From contig NC_065875.1 in NCBI RefSeq assembly GCF_933775445.1, forward strand, positions 19,901,555 to 19,965,554: DNA of 64,000 nucleotides. Direction: 5' to 3'. The notes beneath the pieces were generated by a model. The model saw only the letters and a program-made list of their open reading frames with translations. It was not told where the DNA came from and did not search any database. Position 1 is the stretch's first letter. Each line of letters begins with the position of its first letter. The DNA comes from Argentina anserina (Eukaryota; Streptophyta; Magnoliopsida; Rosales; Rosaceae). Both the position numbers and the translations under genes were made by a program. Below, piece by piece: positions 33,700 through 45,561 of the stretch.

Positions 33700-35726
33700 C
33701 TTTCATTTCAATAATGCCATTGGTTTTAGTAGGAATATTATATGTAACTTGTTGCCGTAGATTTCAAATACTGACTACCCAAATAAAGAAATTACACTAG
33801 TTCCGGTTTGCATTCGTTTTGCATCTAGAATTCCAGATCATTATTGACATTTTTGATGGCTGTACATCTCCTTATAATTAGCTCGATCTATATGTTTCAC
33901 CATTTAGGTTCGTTTTTCTATAGAATGAATCGCCGACTTATAGTGGAACTATAATTCTGAAAAATCGACTACTTCAATGGATTTGTTTATGGTGCAGCGT
34001 TGCACACCATGCAACACATAATCATTACCATTTAAATTCAACTTTAAAATCTTGCGGTTCTCATGACATCTTAAGGTCAATTTTTTAATTGACTTTTTTT
34101 TGTACATACACGCAAAACATCATAATAGAATTTTTCCTACTTGACTAACGAAGCAAAAAGGATGCGAATAATTTTCTGGCAGTATAATGACAGAACAAAG
34201 GGTTAGATAAACACACAGTTTTCTACCCATTTAATGTGATAGTGAGTGTGTTGCATTGTGATACTGATTGACGAAACCATTACTTACGTCTTTACGGCTT
34301 TACCAAATACAGAAAACCGGGAGAAAGAGTTGGTGAATGACAGCATCATGAGATCATCAATGTATGAGCTTCGACCTAGCTAGTTTAACAAACCCTAGCG
34401 GACTACTTCTCATTTCTGGTTTCATATATTCAGCGCAGCTGTCACTCCTCCGTCCAAGGGGGCACCTGACGACGGAGCCCCATCAGGCCATCACCATGGG
34501 AGGCAGCCAGGCTGGTGTATCTGTTACCTGCTTATTTATATATGATACTAACGGGTTGGCATATTGACATATTGTCGCTGCATCATATACGTTCTTAGCG
34601 TCTGAAACTTTAATTTTTGTTTCTTTCTCCTTCAGTCCTTCTCCATGCCAGTTCTCCCTGCTCGATCACTCACGTCGTGCGTACAGGCCGGTGCATGCGA
34701 GCTAGCCTTTACTCCCTTCAATTCAGTCATGTGACTCATGTCCATGGCGGACTGACGATACGTACGTACGCACGTAGTGTTTCCGATAATACGCCATCTT
34801 CGCCTCAATATATAATATTGTCGTTTGAGTATCTGCTCGTCTCTTGCTCGCAATCAAAGAAAGCATATATAATTCATTATGTATGAAATATTACATATAT
34901 ACGTAATTAATGTTGCACTAAATCAAAGATACGAGCTGGTGCACTCGATAGAAGAATTGTTATGTGTAATCACTAATTAGTGTATAAGAGGGGGTAGATT
35001 ATATTTCAAAATCACTCGTAAGAGATTAGCTGAACGGTGCAAATATTTTAAGGTTGAAGAGAGAACTTTTGCATACATGAAATAGTTGTTTTGGGGTGGT
35101 TTTCACTTGATTGAGCGTGATCGATCTAGACTTCTGGTAAATGTAGATAATGAGCAATCTAATCGATCTTAGAGTTAAATAAGAAGGTAAGTTGTTACCT
35201 TATACAGTACAATAGGCAAACTATAGCTTTACAAATTTTGAAATTTATTGAATTCGATTATATGAAATGATCATGAGTACATGATGCAAAATTTATTCTG
35301 ACCCCATTAGAATATTTCTTGTAATGATCGAATTGACTCACGTCATCAAGTGGACGAACGTTTGTAATCTCTAATAGAAATTTAGGATTTCATAGTTACA
35401 AAGTTTCGAGATATAAAATTTGAATTTGGGGTTTAGTGTTAGAATTTACTCAATTTAGAGTTTACCTTAGAAGTTTATTGTCGCGGGCAGCAGAGGAGGT
35501 ACAAAACTACAAGCTATTTACTATATACAAGGATGAGTCTCGGCTTATCTACAATGTCGGCTTGCTTAGCCGAGCTCAGCTCATTATTGACCTATTTAGT
35601 ATTTACATCAATTCGGTTGTTGTTGCTCTTATGTCTCTCATATTTGCTGCAACTAGGCTTCAGCTTGGCTTGGTTGAAGTGATAAAAGATTTCTTCTATG
35701 TCCTCTCCCACTTTGTTGCCTCCCTT
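33700..35726. other. Intergenic, nothing recognised
   Basis: About 2 kb of AT-rich sequence. Open stretches at 34364-34886 and 35436-35731 match no family I know and have no gene-like context. Confidence 0.4.
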
Positions 35727-35731
35727 CTTGC

Positions 35732-36299
35732 CGTTGGAGAGGAGATATCACATATCTAAGAAGTGACAAAGAAAATAAAGCTTATAAGTGGGTAGATAAT
35801 AACCAATTGTACCGAGGCCTTTTGTGATTAAAACCCAACACCTGTGAGGTGACTAAGTTGGGACAATATCGGTACAGTTGGTCCACGGGCCACGCTTGTT
35901 GCTGTTTAACATGGTATCATAGCGGGTCCCTCTCCAGTCGCGTCTCCAATCTTTCGTGGGCCCGAGTTGGGTGCCACTTTGTCATGTCATCGGAGGATTT
36001 TCCGATTGGATGGCCACTAAGTGTCGTTGGTTACTGGACCTTAGTTTCATTCATCCTAGTATGTGGGATGTTAATCTGTCACGTGCATACCTAAAAATTA
36101 GGTTGCACGTGAGGGGGTGTGTTGGAGAGGAGAGATCCCACATCTAAGAAGTGACAAAGAAAATAAAGCTTATAAGTGGGTGGATAATAACCAATTGTAC
36201 CGAGGCCTTTTGTGATTAAAACCCAACACCTGTGACGTGACTAAGTTGGGACAATATCGGTACAGTTGGTCCACGGGCCACGCTTGTCGCTGTTTAACA
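35732..36299 (+). mobile_element. Complete TRIM retrotransposon, TSD CTTGC
   Basis: Two 180-bp LTRs (35732-35911 and 36120-36299) surround a 208-bp core. The second LTR starts TGTTGGAGAGG and ends GCTGTTTAACA; the first has C in place of the initial T. A primer-binding site TGGTATCATAGCGGG (one change from TGGTATCAGAGC) follows the first LTR, and a GAGGGGGTG purine tract precedes the second. The TSD CTTGC is perfect at 35727-35731 and 36300-36304. It is unrelated in sequence to the TRIM at 26073. Confidence 0.93.
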
Positions 36300-36304
36300 C
36301 TTGC

Positions 36305-37010
36305 AACTTCCTATCGTCGAGCATCAGGTCTTCAAGAAGATTCTTCGGGGTTACGATCAACCTCTAATTTCCTTTCAATTAATTCGGTTGGGTATGAGTT
36401 TTTTGGGTTTCATTGGAGTTTGCAGTTGCCAATCTTTCTAATAAGGTTAACTCAATTTCATGTGGTTAGGGGTATTGTTCGATTGAAATTTGGTTAAATC
36501 TGGGTTCTCACCAATTTGGGTGTTTCGTATTCTTTTCCAATTATTTGATCTGCTCTACTGTTTGTTTTCATTGTCCATCTTGATTTCATACTGACAACCT
36601 TATTATCTCCCGTTTCAATGCCAAAACATAGTTTGTTTTAGTTGCAGAATCTGCGACGCAAATCCTGCGATATGCATTCCACCCTCTTGAATTCAATGAT
36701 TTACAGGCGGAAGTGGAGAAACAATAGCTCCTTACTGGTAAATCTGAATACAAAATTACTCTATTGTTGATTAATAATGAATTACAAATATTGACATTGT
36801 GTTATTGTTTTGGTTCATACTAGATCTTTATAGGCGCATTAAAGAAGTGGTACCATAACACATGGCACTTGTGAAGAATGAAAAACTATTTGAATCAAAA
36901 TGCGAGATAACAATTGAGAACATGAGGTATTAACTAAACTCATGCATTCGTGACGTCACATGCCATACATATAACTATTTTCTCATAAAATCTCTTTTAC
37001 ATGAGACACC
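36305..37010. other. Probable Helitron 5' part, unassigned
   Basis: AT-rich sequence upstream of the RPA-like exons. A Helitron 5' TC end could not be identified, so the left edge of that element is unknown. Confidence 0.3.
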
Positions 37011-37018
37011 AAATAAGG

Positions 37019-37874
37019 ATCACACTTTGGGGAGACCCTAACATAAAATTTGATCTCCAAACTGTTCAAAACTCGGAGCCCACGACGCTTGCTATATTCA
37101 CAAGCTTAAAGTTATCTGCATTCAAACGTAAGTACTTTTCTATAAAGAATTTAACCCTCACACCGTCACACGTTCATTAAGTAAAACTACTGACAACTTA
37201 TTGATTCCCTGCACATACTATGTATCAGTAGCAAATACCACCCATACATGCATCATCCTAGACCCAACTATTCCACACAGAGAAGAATACATAACCCAGT
37301 AAGTAGTATATGGACCGTGATGTTGAACATAATTTTTCCAACATCATGTTCAAATGATCCACGGTTTATTTTAACAGTTATAGGTTGTCCATGACTATTG
37401 AGGATGACACTAATGAATCAATTTTGATTTTAATGGGGAAGCCATCCGAGCAGTTTTTCGATATCAGTTGCCCAAATCTTCTTAGAAAGAGAAACTACAC
37501 AACTGAAATGGATACCAGAGGAGATCACTAATACAATAGGGCATAACTACATGTTCCAACTAAAAGTCAACTTCAACAATGAATTGATAGTGAAAGATGT
37601 GCTCCCAGAAGCTCAATCCACACAATCCCCATATCATCAGTTCCCCCCAACCAGTACAACTCTAGAACGCTTTCATTCTACAAGAAGGCAAATAGAAGAA
37701 ACAATTGGAACAATGTCCGAAAACAGGTAGAGTAACCACACAATAGAATATATCATTGAACATATTTATTTTCCTAATATAATATAATTTTCCACATAAC
37801 TACATTCATTTCACTTTTGTTTTCATACTAACAGGAAAGAAAACCAAGGAGCCTCATCGTCATCCCTTAACTGA
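37019..37874 (+). pseudogene. Helitron-type RPA70-like gene, decayed
   Basis: Three pieces resemble the large subunit of replication protein A, a single-stranded-DNA-binding protein that plant Helitrons often carry. The first (37019-37127) encodes an OB-fold strand (ITLWGD ... LAIFTSLKLSAF) and ends at a GTAAGT donor. The second (about 37430-37727) has GKPSEQFFDISCPNLLRKR and then, after a +1 frameshift near 37508, IPEEITNTIGHNYMFQLKV from the C-terminal OB fold. The third (37835-37874) is a short tail ending in TGA. The N-terminal part is not seen, and the frameshift indicates decay. The Helitron end 350 bp downstream supports the assignment. Confidence 0.72.
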
Positions 37875-38194
37875 TGAAATTTTGAATGATAGACATTGCA
37901 GCTGCAACTAACTTTTGGTTCCAATTTTGATAACTACACCATGGAGTCTTTTTTGTGGAAACTCCAAGATGCAGCTGCTGACTTTGTTCCATTAGAGAGC
38001 TCATATATTATAGTATGTACTAATGTATTATAGTGTGTTGTTGTTTTGTGTGAGCAATCTCAAATGAAGATGTAAGGAAAAACAACTAATATAACATACT
38101 AACGGAATATAAATATCACCCTATTATGTAGAGTCATGTTGATACTATCATCTAATTGCTAACTACACTCATAAATATTTACTGATTACATATA

Positions 38195-38226
38195 AAAACC
38201 GCGCCCGGCGTGGGCTCTCTTTCTAG
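38195..38226 (+). mobile_element. Helitron 3' end (hairpin plus CTAG)
   Basis: AAAACCGCGCCCGGCGTGGG is followed by CTCTCTTTCTAG and then T. A short GC hairpin (GCCC ... GGGC, 38203-38215) a few bases before CTAG|T is the classic plant Helitron terminus. With the RPA-like remains at 37019-37874 it places a decayed Helitron here, on the plus strand. Confidence 0.75.
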
Positions 38227-38640
38227 TATGAAAGAGTTGTATACAAATTGGATACCATTTTCATGAATAAAAAATACAAAAATTCAAATTCGGAAAGGAG
38301 AACCCACTTGCATGCAACCGTGACAGCATAAAAAAGACTTCCAATCAAAATATACTAGTCTTTATCTTTTGTGACACCATTGCTAGCTGTAAAATCAAAA
38401 TTTGGATAATCCGGAGTCCGGAGCGGTATACAATTTGGATCCGCCTTGTTTAATCATATCGGGCACACATCTTATCCAATGTCCCTATCGATCTTCAACA
38501 AGTGGAAAGCCGCGACAAACAGCTCGAGTTTTAGGTTGTTTTCAGTCTAAGTTTACTTTTACTTCTGCAACACAATTCTAGACTGAAGTCCCACCCCAAA
38601 ACAATCGACGAGTTGAAGAAGGATAAGGATTCTGACAGCG

Positions 38641-41411
38641 ATGGCAGATCGTCAGACCAACTCAACGACGACTATACTTCACAACGCCGTCATCGTCACC
38701 GTGGACCCCGACTGCCGGGTCTTCCGCAACGGCGCCGTCGTCATCGAGCACGACTCCATCACAGCCGTTGGTCAGTCTTCCGAGATTCTTCGCCAGTTCT
38801 CTGCTCAAGCTCATCAGATTCTCGATCTCAACGGCCACATCGTACTTCCTGGTATTCTCTTTGTTTCCCAAATTCGATTTTTTAGTTTTCAATTTTCGGA
38901 AAATAATAAATATGACGTAAAAATGTGGAAAATGTAGGATTCATAAACACACATGTACACACGTCTCAGCAACTAGCGCGGGGAATAGCCGATGACGTCG
39001 ATTTGATGACGTGGCTGCACGAGAGGATTTGGCCTTACGAATCAAACATGACTGAGGAAGATTCATACATTTCTACTCTGCTTTGTGGAATTGAGCTCAT
39101 TCACTCTGGTGTAAGATCTCTGTTTCCTCAAACTTGGAGTTAATTTCTACCATGAAGGTTAATACAATTTACGTAACAATGTCTCATTTATTTAATTAGG
39201 GTAGCTTAGACGCACATAAATACAATGTGTAGTTTTAGTGAAGCAAATTTGGTGACTAGCTAGCTGACTAGTACAGACTACAATGTTGTATGATAAAGCC
39301 TGTTGTTGATTGCTGTGATTGAACTAGGTAACTTGCTTTGCTGAAGCAGGAGGGCAACATGTGTCAGGAATGGCGAGGGCGGTTGAGTTGCTGGGGTTAC
39401 GCGCGTGTTTAGCCGAGTCCGTTATGGACTCTGGCGAGGGCCTGCCCACAACTTGGGCTTCTCGGAGTACTGATGATTGTATTCAGGTTGAGCATATGAT
39501 TGAGCTAATGTACTGGTTTTGGCTTGTTTGTGTGGCACGACTTAAATGTTTTGATTTGCTCATACTTTTTAAGGGCAGTCTCAGAAAGAGCTTTACAAGA
39601 AGCACCATAATACAGGTGATGGGCGCATCAGAGTGTGGTTAGGAATTAGGCAGATCATGAATGCAACAGATAGTTTGCTACTTGCAACAAGAGATATGGC
39701 AAAAGAACTGAAAATTGGAATCCACATGGTACTCATATATCTGTATATCAACTTTTCTGCCATATGTTATCATTTTTATGGACTTGAGTAGAAACTTGGT
39801 GGCTTTTCAATCTTTAGCATGTTGCAGAGATAGCATATGAGAACCAGTTTGTGACAGATACTAGAAAAGTTGACCATGGAACAGTCACACACTTGGAGCA
39901 GATAAAGTTTCTTCAAAACAATTTGCTAGCGGCTCATACAGTTTGGGTCAACGATTCTGAGGTGAACTTCTTATTCTATTTCATTTTTTCAGTCACTAAA
40001 TATATGTAAATCTCATAGGGCTGTTCTTTCCTGTACTGTTATTATAAAAATGTAAAAGTTATGGGACGGCTGTGTGTTCATGACAATACAATCTCATAAA
40101 TATTTCGTATTTTTATTTCATTACTTGTTCAATATAGCTGCATTCCTTTGTGTGCGTGTCTGTTTTAATGGTCATTCTGTATCTTCAGATTGATTGTCTT
40201 TCAAGGGCTGAGGTAAAAGTATCTCACTGTCCTGCTGCTGCAATGCGAATGCTTGGATTTGCGCCTATTAGAGAGATGATTTCTTCTGGCATCTGTGTCT
40301 CCTTGGGAACAGATGGGGCCCCATCAAATAATAGAATGAGCTTAGGTTTAAATTTCGGGTTCTCCATTGCATACCATCTTTAGTATTTTGGTTTGAGGAT
40401 TGGAAATTTATGGATCTATTTACTTCCTTTCAGTTGATGAGATGTACCTGGCCTCTCTGATTAACAAAGGACGGGAAGTTTACACGAATGGAACAACTGA
40501 TCCCACTGCCCTTTCTTCTGAAACAGTTCTCAAGATGGCGACTATAAATGGTGCAAAATCTGTACTCTGGGATAATGAAATAGGGTCCCTTGAAGTTGGG
40601 AAAAAGGTTTTCAACTATTTCTTAGGATTTTTTCCTTTCATCTGTCTGCTTCCTCTCTTTTGTTGTTAAGAGTTAAGACTTCTGCTTTCTCCAGGCTTTT
40701 GTTGAAAAAGATATTGTGTGGTGCTCATTTGCTTGTTTCTTCCATGATTTGGTAGGCTGACCTGGTTGTTATCAATCCTTCCGCTTGGACCATGATTCCT
40801 CTCCACGATTGGTAAGAGACCTCCCCGTCAGGATTATATGCGGTACTATTTCAAAACATTTAGCCTCAGAATTCAAATTTGAAGAATTACAGACATTTGA
40901 ACTTTCATTAATCCAGAACTCCAGATTAAACTTCACTGGCAATTACTTTTGTGGACTTTCCAATCTAATATAGAGGTGTTAATTTTGTATGTTGGCTCTC
41001 TTTCAAGACAAGTTCTAGATTACTGTTTTGCTTTACTGCATATGCAGCATTTCCAGCCTTGTGTATTCCATGCGGAGTGAAAATGTTGTCTCTGTAATGT
41101 GCAATGGCAAATGGATTATGCAGGATAAGAAGATTTTGAATGTGGATGAGGTATTCTCTTATAGGTTTCTCAAACTGTAGAATGTTGATTGCCGTGGGTG
41201 AGATCAGTTTTAGTGTTCACTTTCCATGATTTGATCTGCAAGACCTTTTACCCCATGGCTTATATTAATTACAACTAGTGTCTTCACGGTTCACTTACTA
41301 ATCCCAATTTTGCCTGGACAGGGACCAGTTCTTTCAATGGCCAAGCAAGCTTCTGCAGAAATTGTAAAGAGGGCAGGCATCAAAATACCAAACAGGATGA
41401 ACTTTCTCTGA
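38641..41411 (+). CDS. Amidohydrolase, MTA/SAH deaminase-like (TRZ/ATZ family)
   Basis: A metal-dependent hydrolase of the family that deaminates 5'-methylthioadenosine, S-adenosylhomocysteine or related amino-purines; the plant substrate is not settled by sequence. Ten exons by eye: 38641-38851, 38938-39110, 39328-39486, 39579-39728, 39818-39961, 40189-40345, 40434-40606, 40756-40811, 41048-41150, 41322-41411. All phases close and give 471 residues, the usual family length. Metal ligands are in place: His76 and His78 (NTHVHTSQ), His232 with Glu235 (HVAE), His271 (AAHTVW) and Asp321 (GTDGAPSNN). HCPAAAMRMLG and GSLEVGKKADLVV are further family marks. The ATG is the first in a purine-rich leader and is followed by MADRQTNSTTT. 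No transit peptide is obvious, so a cytosolic enzyme is likely. A guanine-deaminase-like or 5'-deoxyadenosine deaminase role remains possible. Confidence 0.92.
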
Positions 41412-42220
41412 GGGTCTACTTACTGACGTCCGCTAGCAGCCTGATTGGTGTTCTTCATTACAGCTAATTTATTTAGTCTCTCGTTTCTTCTCAAAAAGAG
41501 AAAAAACTATCGTTACTTTAAAAGAGAGTGAACAAGATGTATAATGTACAGTTGCAGTCTTTGGTGATATTAGCCATTAAAACCTGGTGATCGTTTGTGA
41601 TTTACCTTCGTTCTTATGGTTTTGATGTAAATTAGTCACCTGTGTATCATTGAAGTGAAAGCTATATGCATTTTTAAGTTGCGAAGTATGCTTTTCTGTG
41701 ACAAGTCAGACAACGTAGATCTTTTTGTACAGATGGATTCAGAATATCAAGTCACAAATGTTCAAGCTGTCCTTGAAAGGCCTAAAGCTATTCTCCAGAC
41801 TCCAGCTATTTCTTCGTTTTGCTTTTGATTGCTTTTTCTGGAGCTTTGCTTTGTCAGGTCACAAGAATGTGAGAATTGAAGGCAAGAACTGTTTATTTAC
41901 ATCTTGAAGACCTCAAACCATGTTGGTTGAATGACACGAGCTCCGTCTATAAGAATTTAGAGAGTTCTGTGTTCGTTTTTCAAAAAATTTACTTCACGAC
42001 TTGTAAAACAGAGAATTTAGATCTAGATCAAGTCATCAAACAGAGACCAAAGTATATTTTGTTTGGTGAAATAAAAAGTACGTTCACTTCGACTGTTGAC
42101 TATCCACGTGACCCACGAGCAATCCCACATAGACACGTACATGACTTCCATTTTAGTTCGACTCCCACTCCCACAAGGAAAAGGAAACTCTGAAGTCTTC
42201 GCTCTCCCGGACGCCCTCAC
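41412..42220. other. 3' UTR of deaminase and BAG upstream region
   Basis: The first 200-300 bp is probably the deaminase 3' UTR. No other gene is supported. CCACGTGACCC at 42105 contains a CACGTG G-box core that could serve the BAG gene. Confidence 0.4.
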
Positions 42221-42223
42221 TAG

Positions 42224-42230
42224 TATAAAT
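42224..42230 (+). promoter_or_regulatory. Probable TATA box of the BAG gene
   Basis: TATAAAT, in the context CACTAGTATAAATACCCC, lies 226 bp upstream of the BAG start codon. It fits a core promoter with a leader of about 200 nt. Confidence 0.6.
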
Positions 42231-42455
42231 ACCCCCTTCACTCCTCAAATCAAGTCAAAAACTGTTTTCATCGACCCCTTAGGAAATCAAGGCATAATCA
42301 TCCAAGATTTCCTTTACTTACTGTGTATTCCCTTGTGATTTAGGATTGTGTACAAGTATATGCCAACTTTGAATTGCTTTGCAGATTCAAGCTTTTCTCA
42401 ACAAAACCCCCAATTGAAGACTTCCGTTTCTTGATTCTTATACATCTAATTTACC

Positions 42456-43178
42456 ATGGCATCTGTCTTCCATAATCTCTGTCACGACAAAGTTCCCATT
42501 TCACACTATCACTCCCAAAGCAAGAGAGAAATCCCTATGCAACACTCCTATTATTGTTTCCCAAACATAAACGTCCCAATCCAGCCCGCCAAGATCGAGA
42601 CGATCCCAGTCCAATCGGCGCTGAAGATCGAGAAGGTCTTCAGAGGGTTTTTGGTGAGGAAAAGCGTGAGCAAAATCGCTGGGATCAAGCGTGAGGTGGA
42701 TGAGATATCCAAGCTAGTTTCTAAGGAGATGGCGGATTTTTTGAGAATTGATGCCAAGGAGCGGCTGAAGGTGGTAGAGACGCTGATGAGCTTGCTTCTG
42801 AAGCTGGATGCCGTCAAGGGAGTCGACTCTGGGGTCAGGGATTTGAGAAGGGCGGTGATCAAGAAGACGATTGCTCTGCAGGATCGGATGGAGGCCTATG
42901 CAGCAAGTCACCAACCACCTTTGACTGAGAGAAAGCCATGTTGCAGCTCATGCGAAAGCAACAAGAAGAATAGTGAGGAGATACTACAGAAGATGGTGGA
43001 CGAGAATCAGAGATTGGTGGGGATAGTGATGGAGCTGGTTCACCGAAATGAGAAGCAAACCCAGCTGCTGGGGTCGCTATCAAAGAGGGTGGAGATGCTG
43101 GAGGAGACTCTCATAAATGAGAGAGTTGGCAGGAAGAGGGCGAGGCGTTCTCAAGAATGCAGGGAAGAGTTCTTCTAG
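42456..43178 (+). CDS. BAG-family chaperone regulator, IQ-BAG type (BAG5-like)
   Basis: An intronless gene of 240 codons. BAG domains bind the HSP70 ATPase domain and act as nucleotide-exchange factors; plant IQ-BAG proteins also bind calmodulin (family knowledge). A variable N-terminus (1-55) precedes an IQ-like motif at about 58-68 (IEKVFRGFLVR), where the usual Gln is Glu. The BAG domain is about 75-148: three amphipathic helices with VDEISKLVSKEMADFL, RLKVVETLMSLLLKLDAV and DLRRAVIKKTIALQDRMEAY. A Cys/Ser-rich linker and a C-terminal coiled coil (about 172-222) follow, ending in a basic tail. The coiled-coil extension is longer than in a minimal BAG5, so a BAG8-like assignment is possible. 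Compartment is undecided. The start is the first ATG after a CTAATTTACC leader. No defect is seen. Confidence 0.88.
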   Translation: MASVFHNLCHDKVPISHYHSQSKREIPMQHSYYCFPNINVPIQPAKIETIPVQSALKIEKVFRGFLVRKSVSKIAGIKREVDEISKLVSKEMADFLRIDAKERLKVVETLMSLLLKLDAVKGVDSGVRDLRRAVIKKTIALQDRMEAYAASHQPPLTERKPCCSSCESNKKNSEEILQKMVDENQRLVGIVMELVHRNEKQTQLLGSLSKRVEMLEETLINERVGRKRARRSQECREEFF

Positions 43179-43553
43179 ATACTGGAAATCTCTATGGATT
43201 TTTGTAATAATTGTGGTTTATTTTGAATTGAAATATTATTGGGGTTTCTCGGCGGGTCTTCTTTTGCAACATGTGTAGTTAATTTTTGTTCACGAATGAA
43301 AATTAGAAGATTTCCTCACTCACCATAAGATATTTACCACAAGAGAAAGCTTCTTACTTTAGAAACTCCATGGCTGAATTTGGATAGACAAATATTTGAA
43401 GGGATAAGATAAAGATTAATATAGTACTGGTTCCTTGACACTTGAGAGTACGTGAAATTTGCTGAAGTAGATCGGCTTGAGATATATCCGACACCATATA
43501 ATGCTTTTTTTCGATGCTCATGGAAGTTTGCAAATACACCACTATCAAATTAA

Positions 43554-44340
43554 AGATGGCAAAAACCATCTTAAATGTTTGGATGAGAATACAATCGATA
43601 GTTCATATATGTTTAGGATACTGATGTTGGTTAGTCATTTGTAGTACTGTAGCTAATTGTTTAAATAGCGGTTATCGGCATCGTATCGGTTTTGTAAAAT
43701 AATGATATAACAGAGATATATAAAAATATATCAGATTTATCATTTTTACTCATTTTTAATTAAATTTAATATATTTATAAACATATACTTCAAAATATAC
43801 CAAATAAATTTGAGAAATTAAAACTTATATTTCAAAATGTACTAAATAAATTTCATAAACAAAAAATATTTGATTGTTTTGACAATTAAAATACATAAAT
43901 AGTATTAATTAATAAAAATAGAGGTAATCATTCATCATTAAACTCTCTCGTCATCGAATGATATCAACAAATATTTCATTTTCTTTAAAATTAATTTTTC
44001 AAAATGACGTGGTTATATATATTTTTAAAGCACCGATATATTGGGTCAAACTCGGTTTGACCCGATATATCGCCATTTGACTTGATTATTTTGGATTGAC
44101 CGATATAATAGACCAATAAGCAACTTATCGTATCGTTTTCATAATATCAGAGATATATCGAGGATATATTGAGGATATATTAGGATATTTAGAACATTGA
44201 CTGTAACTCGGGTAATTGGAATAGATTAAAGATGCCAAAATACCATTTAAATGTTTGGATGAGAATACGGTTGACATTTAGAATACTGAAGTTGGTTAGT
44301 CCTTCGTAGTACTGTAACTTAGGTAATTAATTGGAGCAGA
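43554..44340. repeat. Direct repeats flanking an AT-rich segment
   Basis: About 100 bp at 43554-43655 (AAATGTTTGGATGAGAATAC, GATGTTGGTTAGTC, GTAGTACTGTA) recurs at 44231-44330. The segment between carries GATATATC-rich, inverted-looking ends: TATCGGCATCGTATCGG at about 43674 and TATCGTATCG at about 44127. It may be an inserted element plus local duplication. No TSD could be fixed. Confidence 0.6.
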
Positions 44341-45321
44341 CGTAGATTATGTGAAAGCTGCTTATATTTCTATGCAATAAACAGAGCGAGTAATTACTGA
44401 GTTGGGATAACATTAAAGTACACCCATGCAGGAAACAGTTAGCTCTTTGTTATGACATAGTTCGAAAGACCTATTGGTTATGGCTTGTTCAGAAGACTTA
44501 ACCAAGTAAGGGTATTGTAAGAAGTCTACGCACCTGCAAATTCTCAACTTGTACACGTACCAACTTAACTGGTGTACGTAATCGTATTTCAATGTTCAAG
44601 GTGAAATACTAAAATCAATACGAATAGTTAACTTGGTAAATGGTAAAGCGAGCGAGGCAAGGGCGCTCACCGCAAAACAGCAGGCTCTCACAAGGGTACG
44701 TTCTCATTATAGGGGATAATATACTGCCTATTCCTGTGAATCTCTTCATTCAACTTGTTAAGAACTAATGAAAACGGGTCACTGGTATTGCAGCTCTATG
44801 CTTTTCTATGGATCCTAGAAGGGTTTAGGGCAGGAAAAAATCGGATCTCAAAGGGAGCTCATCCAACAGTATTCCAGAGATGCGTGCCTGGATGAAGTTG
44901 CATGATACAGATCGAATTATATATATATAGATACTGCAGCTCTCAGCTCGCTAGTTGCTATCCATGGAAGTCCGGAAAATATGCCAAAACTAAGGATATG
45001 AAATCATAAATCAAGATATAATGCAGGGAATGGTTGAAGTGGTGATAATTAACAATGTGTTCAATCTTAATTTATGCATGGGACTAAGAAAACTTCTGAA
45101 ATGCAACGGGAAGTTATTCAATGCAAAATCTGACGGCATGGTGTGTGATGGTAACTGAATTCAAACATCAAATATGTAGTTTCCTGCTAGTACATTGAAG
45201 GGCAAAGTATATTCTCGTTAGCATACCTTTGCTAGGATTTGTGGGCAGTGCCTCAAGTTGTATCCAATTCACCTAATTGTTCGAAATTGATAAATGCATT
45301 TACGTCTTTTTATTAAGCATG
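44341..45321. other. Intergenic, nothing recognised
   Basis: No coding region, repeat or RNA gene is supported. Confidence 0.4.
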
Positions 45322-45326
45322 GAAAT

Positions 45327-45455
45327 AGTTGAAATGTATATTGCTCTATATATTCATACAAAGAATTATTCTATATATAATCTAACAACCACAAATTACT
45401 CCTTGATTTGCTCCTTGATTCACGCATGTGATTCACTCCGTCATTCACGCTAACA
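45327..45455 (-). repeat. 3' LTR of the copia element
   Basis: A 129-bp LTR whose counterpart is at 48520-48648. It lacks the canonical CA at one end (CAACT) if the boundaries are set by the GAAAT TSD. Confidence 0.88.
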
Positions 45456-45561
45456 CTCCTCCTCAAGTTGGTGCATACACATCAATCATGCCTAACTTGC
45501 TAAATGAGTCATAAAAGACCTTTCTAGACACTCATTTTGTGAGCATATCGGCAAGTTGCTC

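Noticed and set aside
34364..34886. Two overlapping short proteins
   Set aside because: No family resemblance, no gene context, and frames overlap on both strands.
35436..35731. Hydrophobic open frame of about 100 codons
   Set aside because: It runs into the TRIM at 35732 and resembles no known protein; chance is the simpler explanation.
35732..36299. Cassandra-type TRIM carrying a 5S rRNA promoter
   Set aside because: The LTR shows no 5S rRNA-like segment, so only the general TRIM call is kept.
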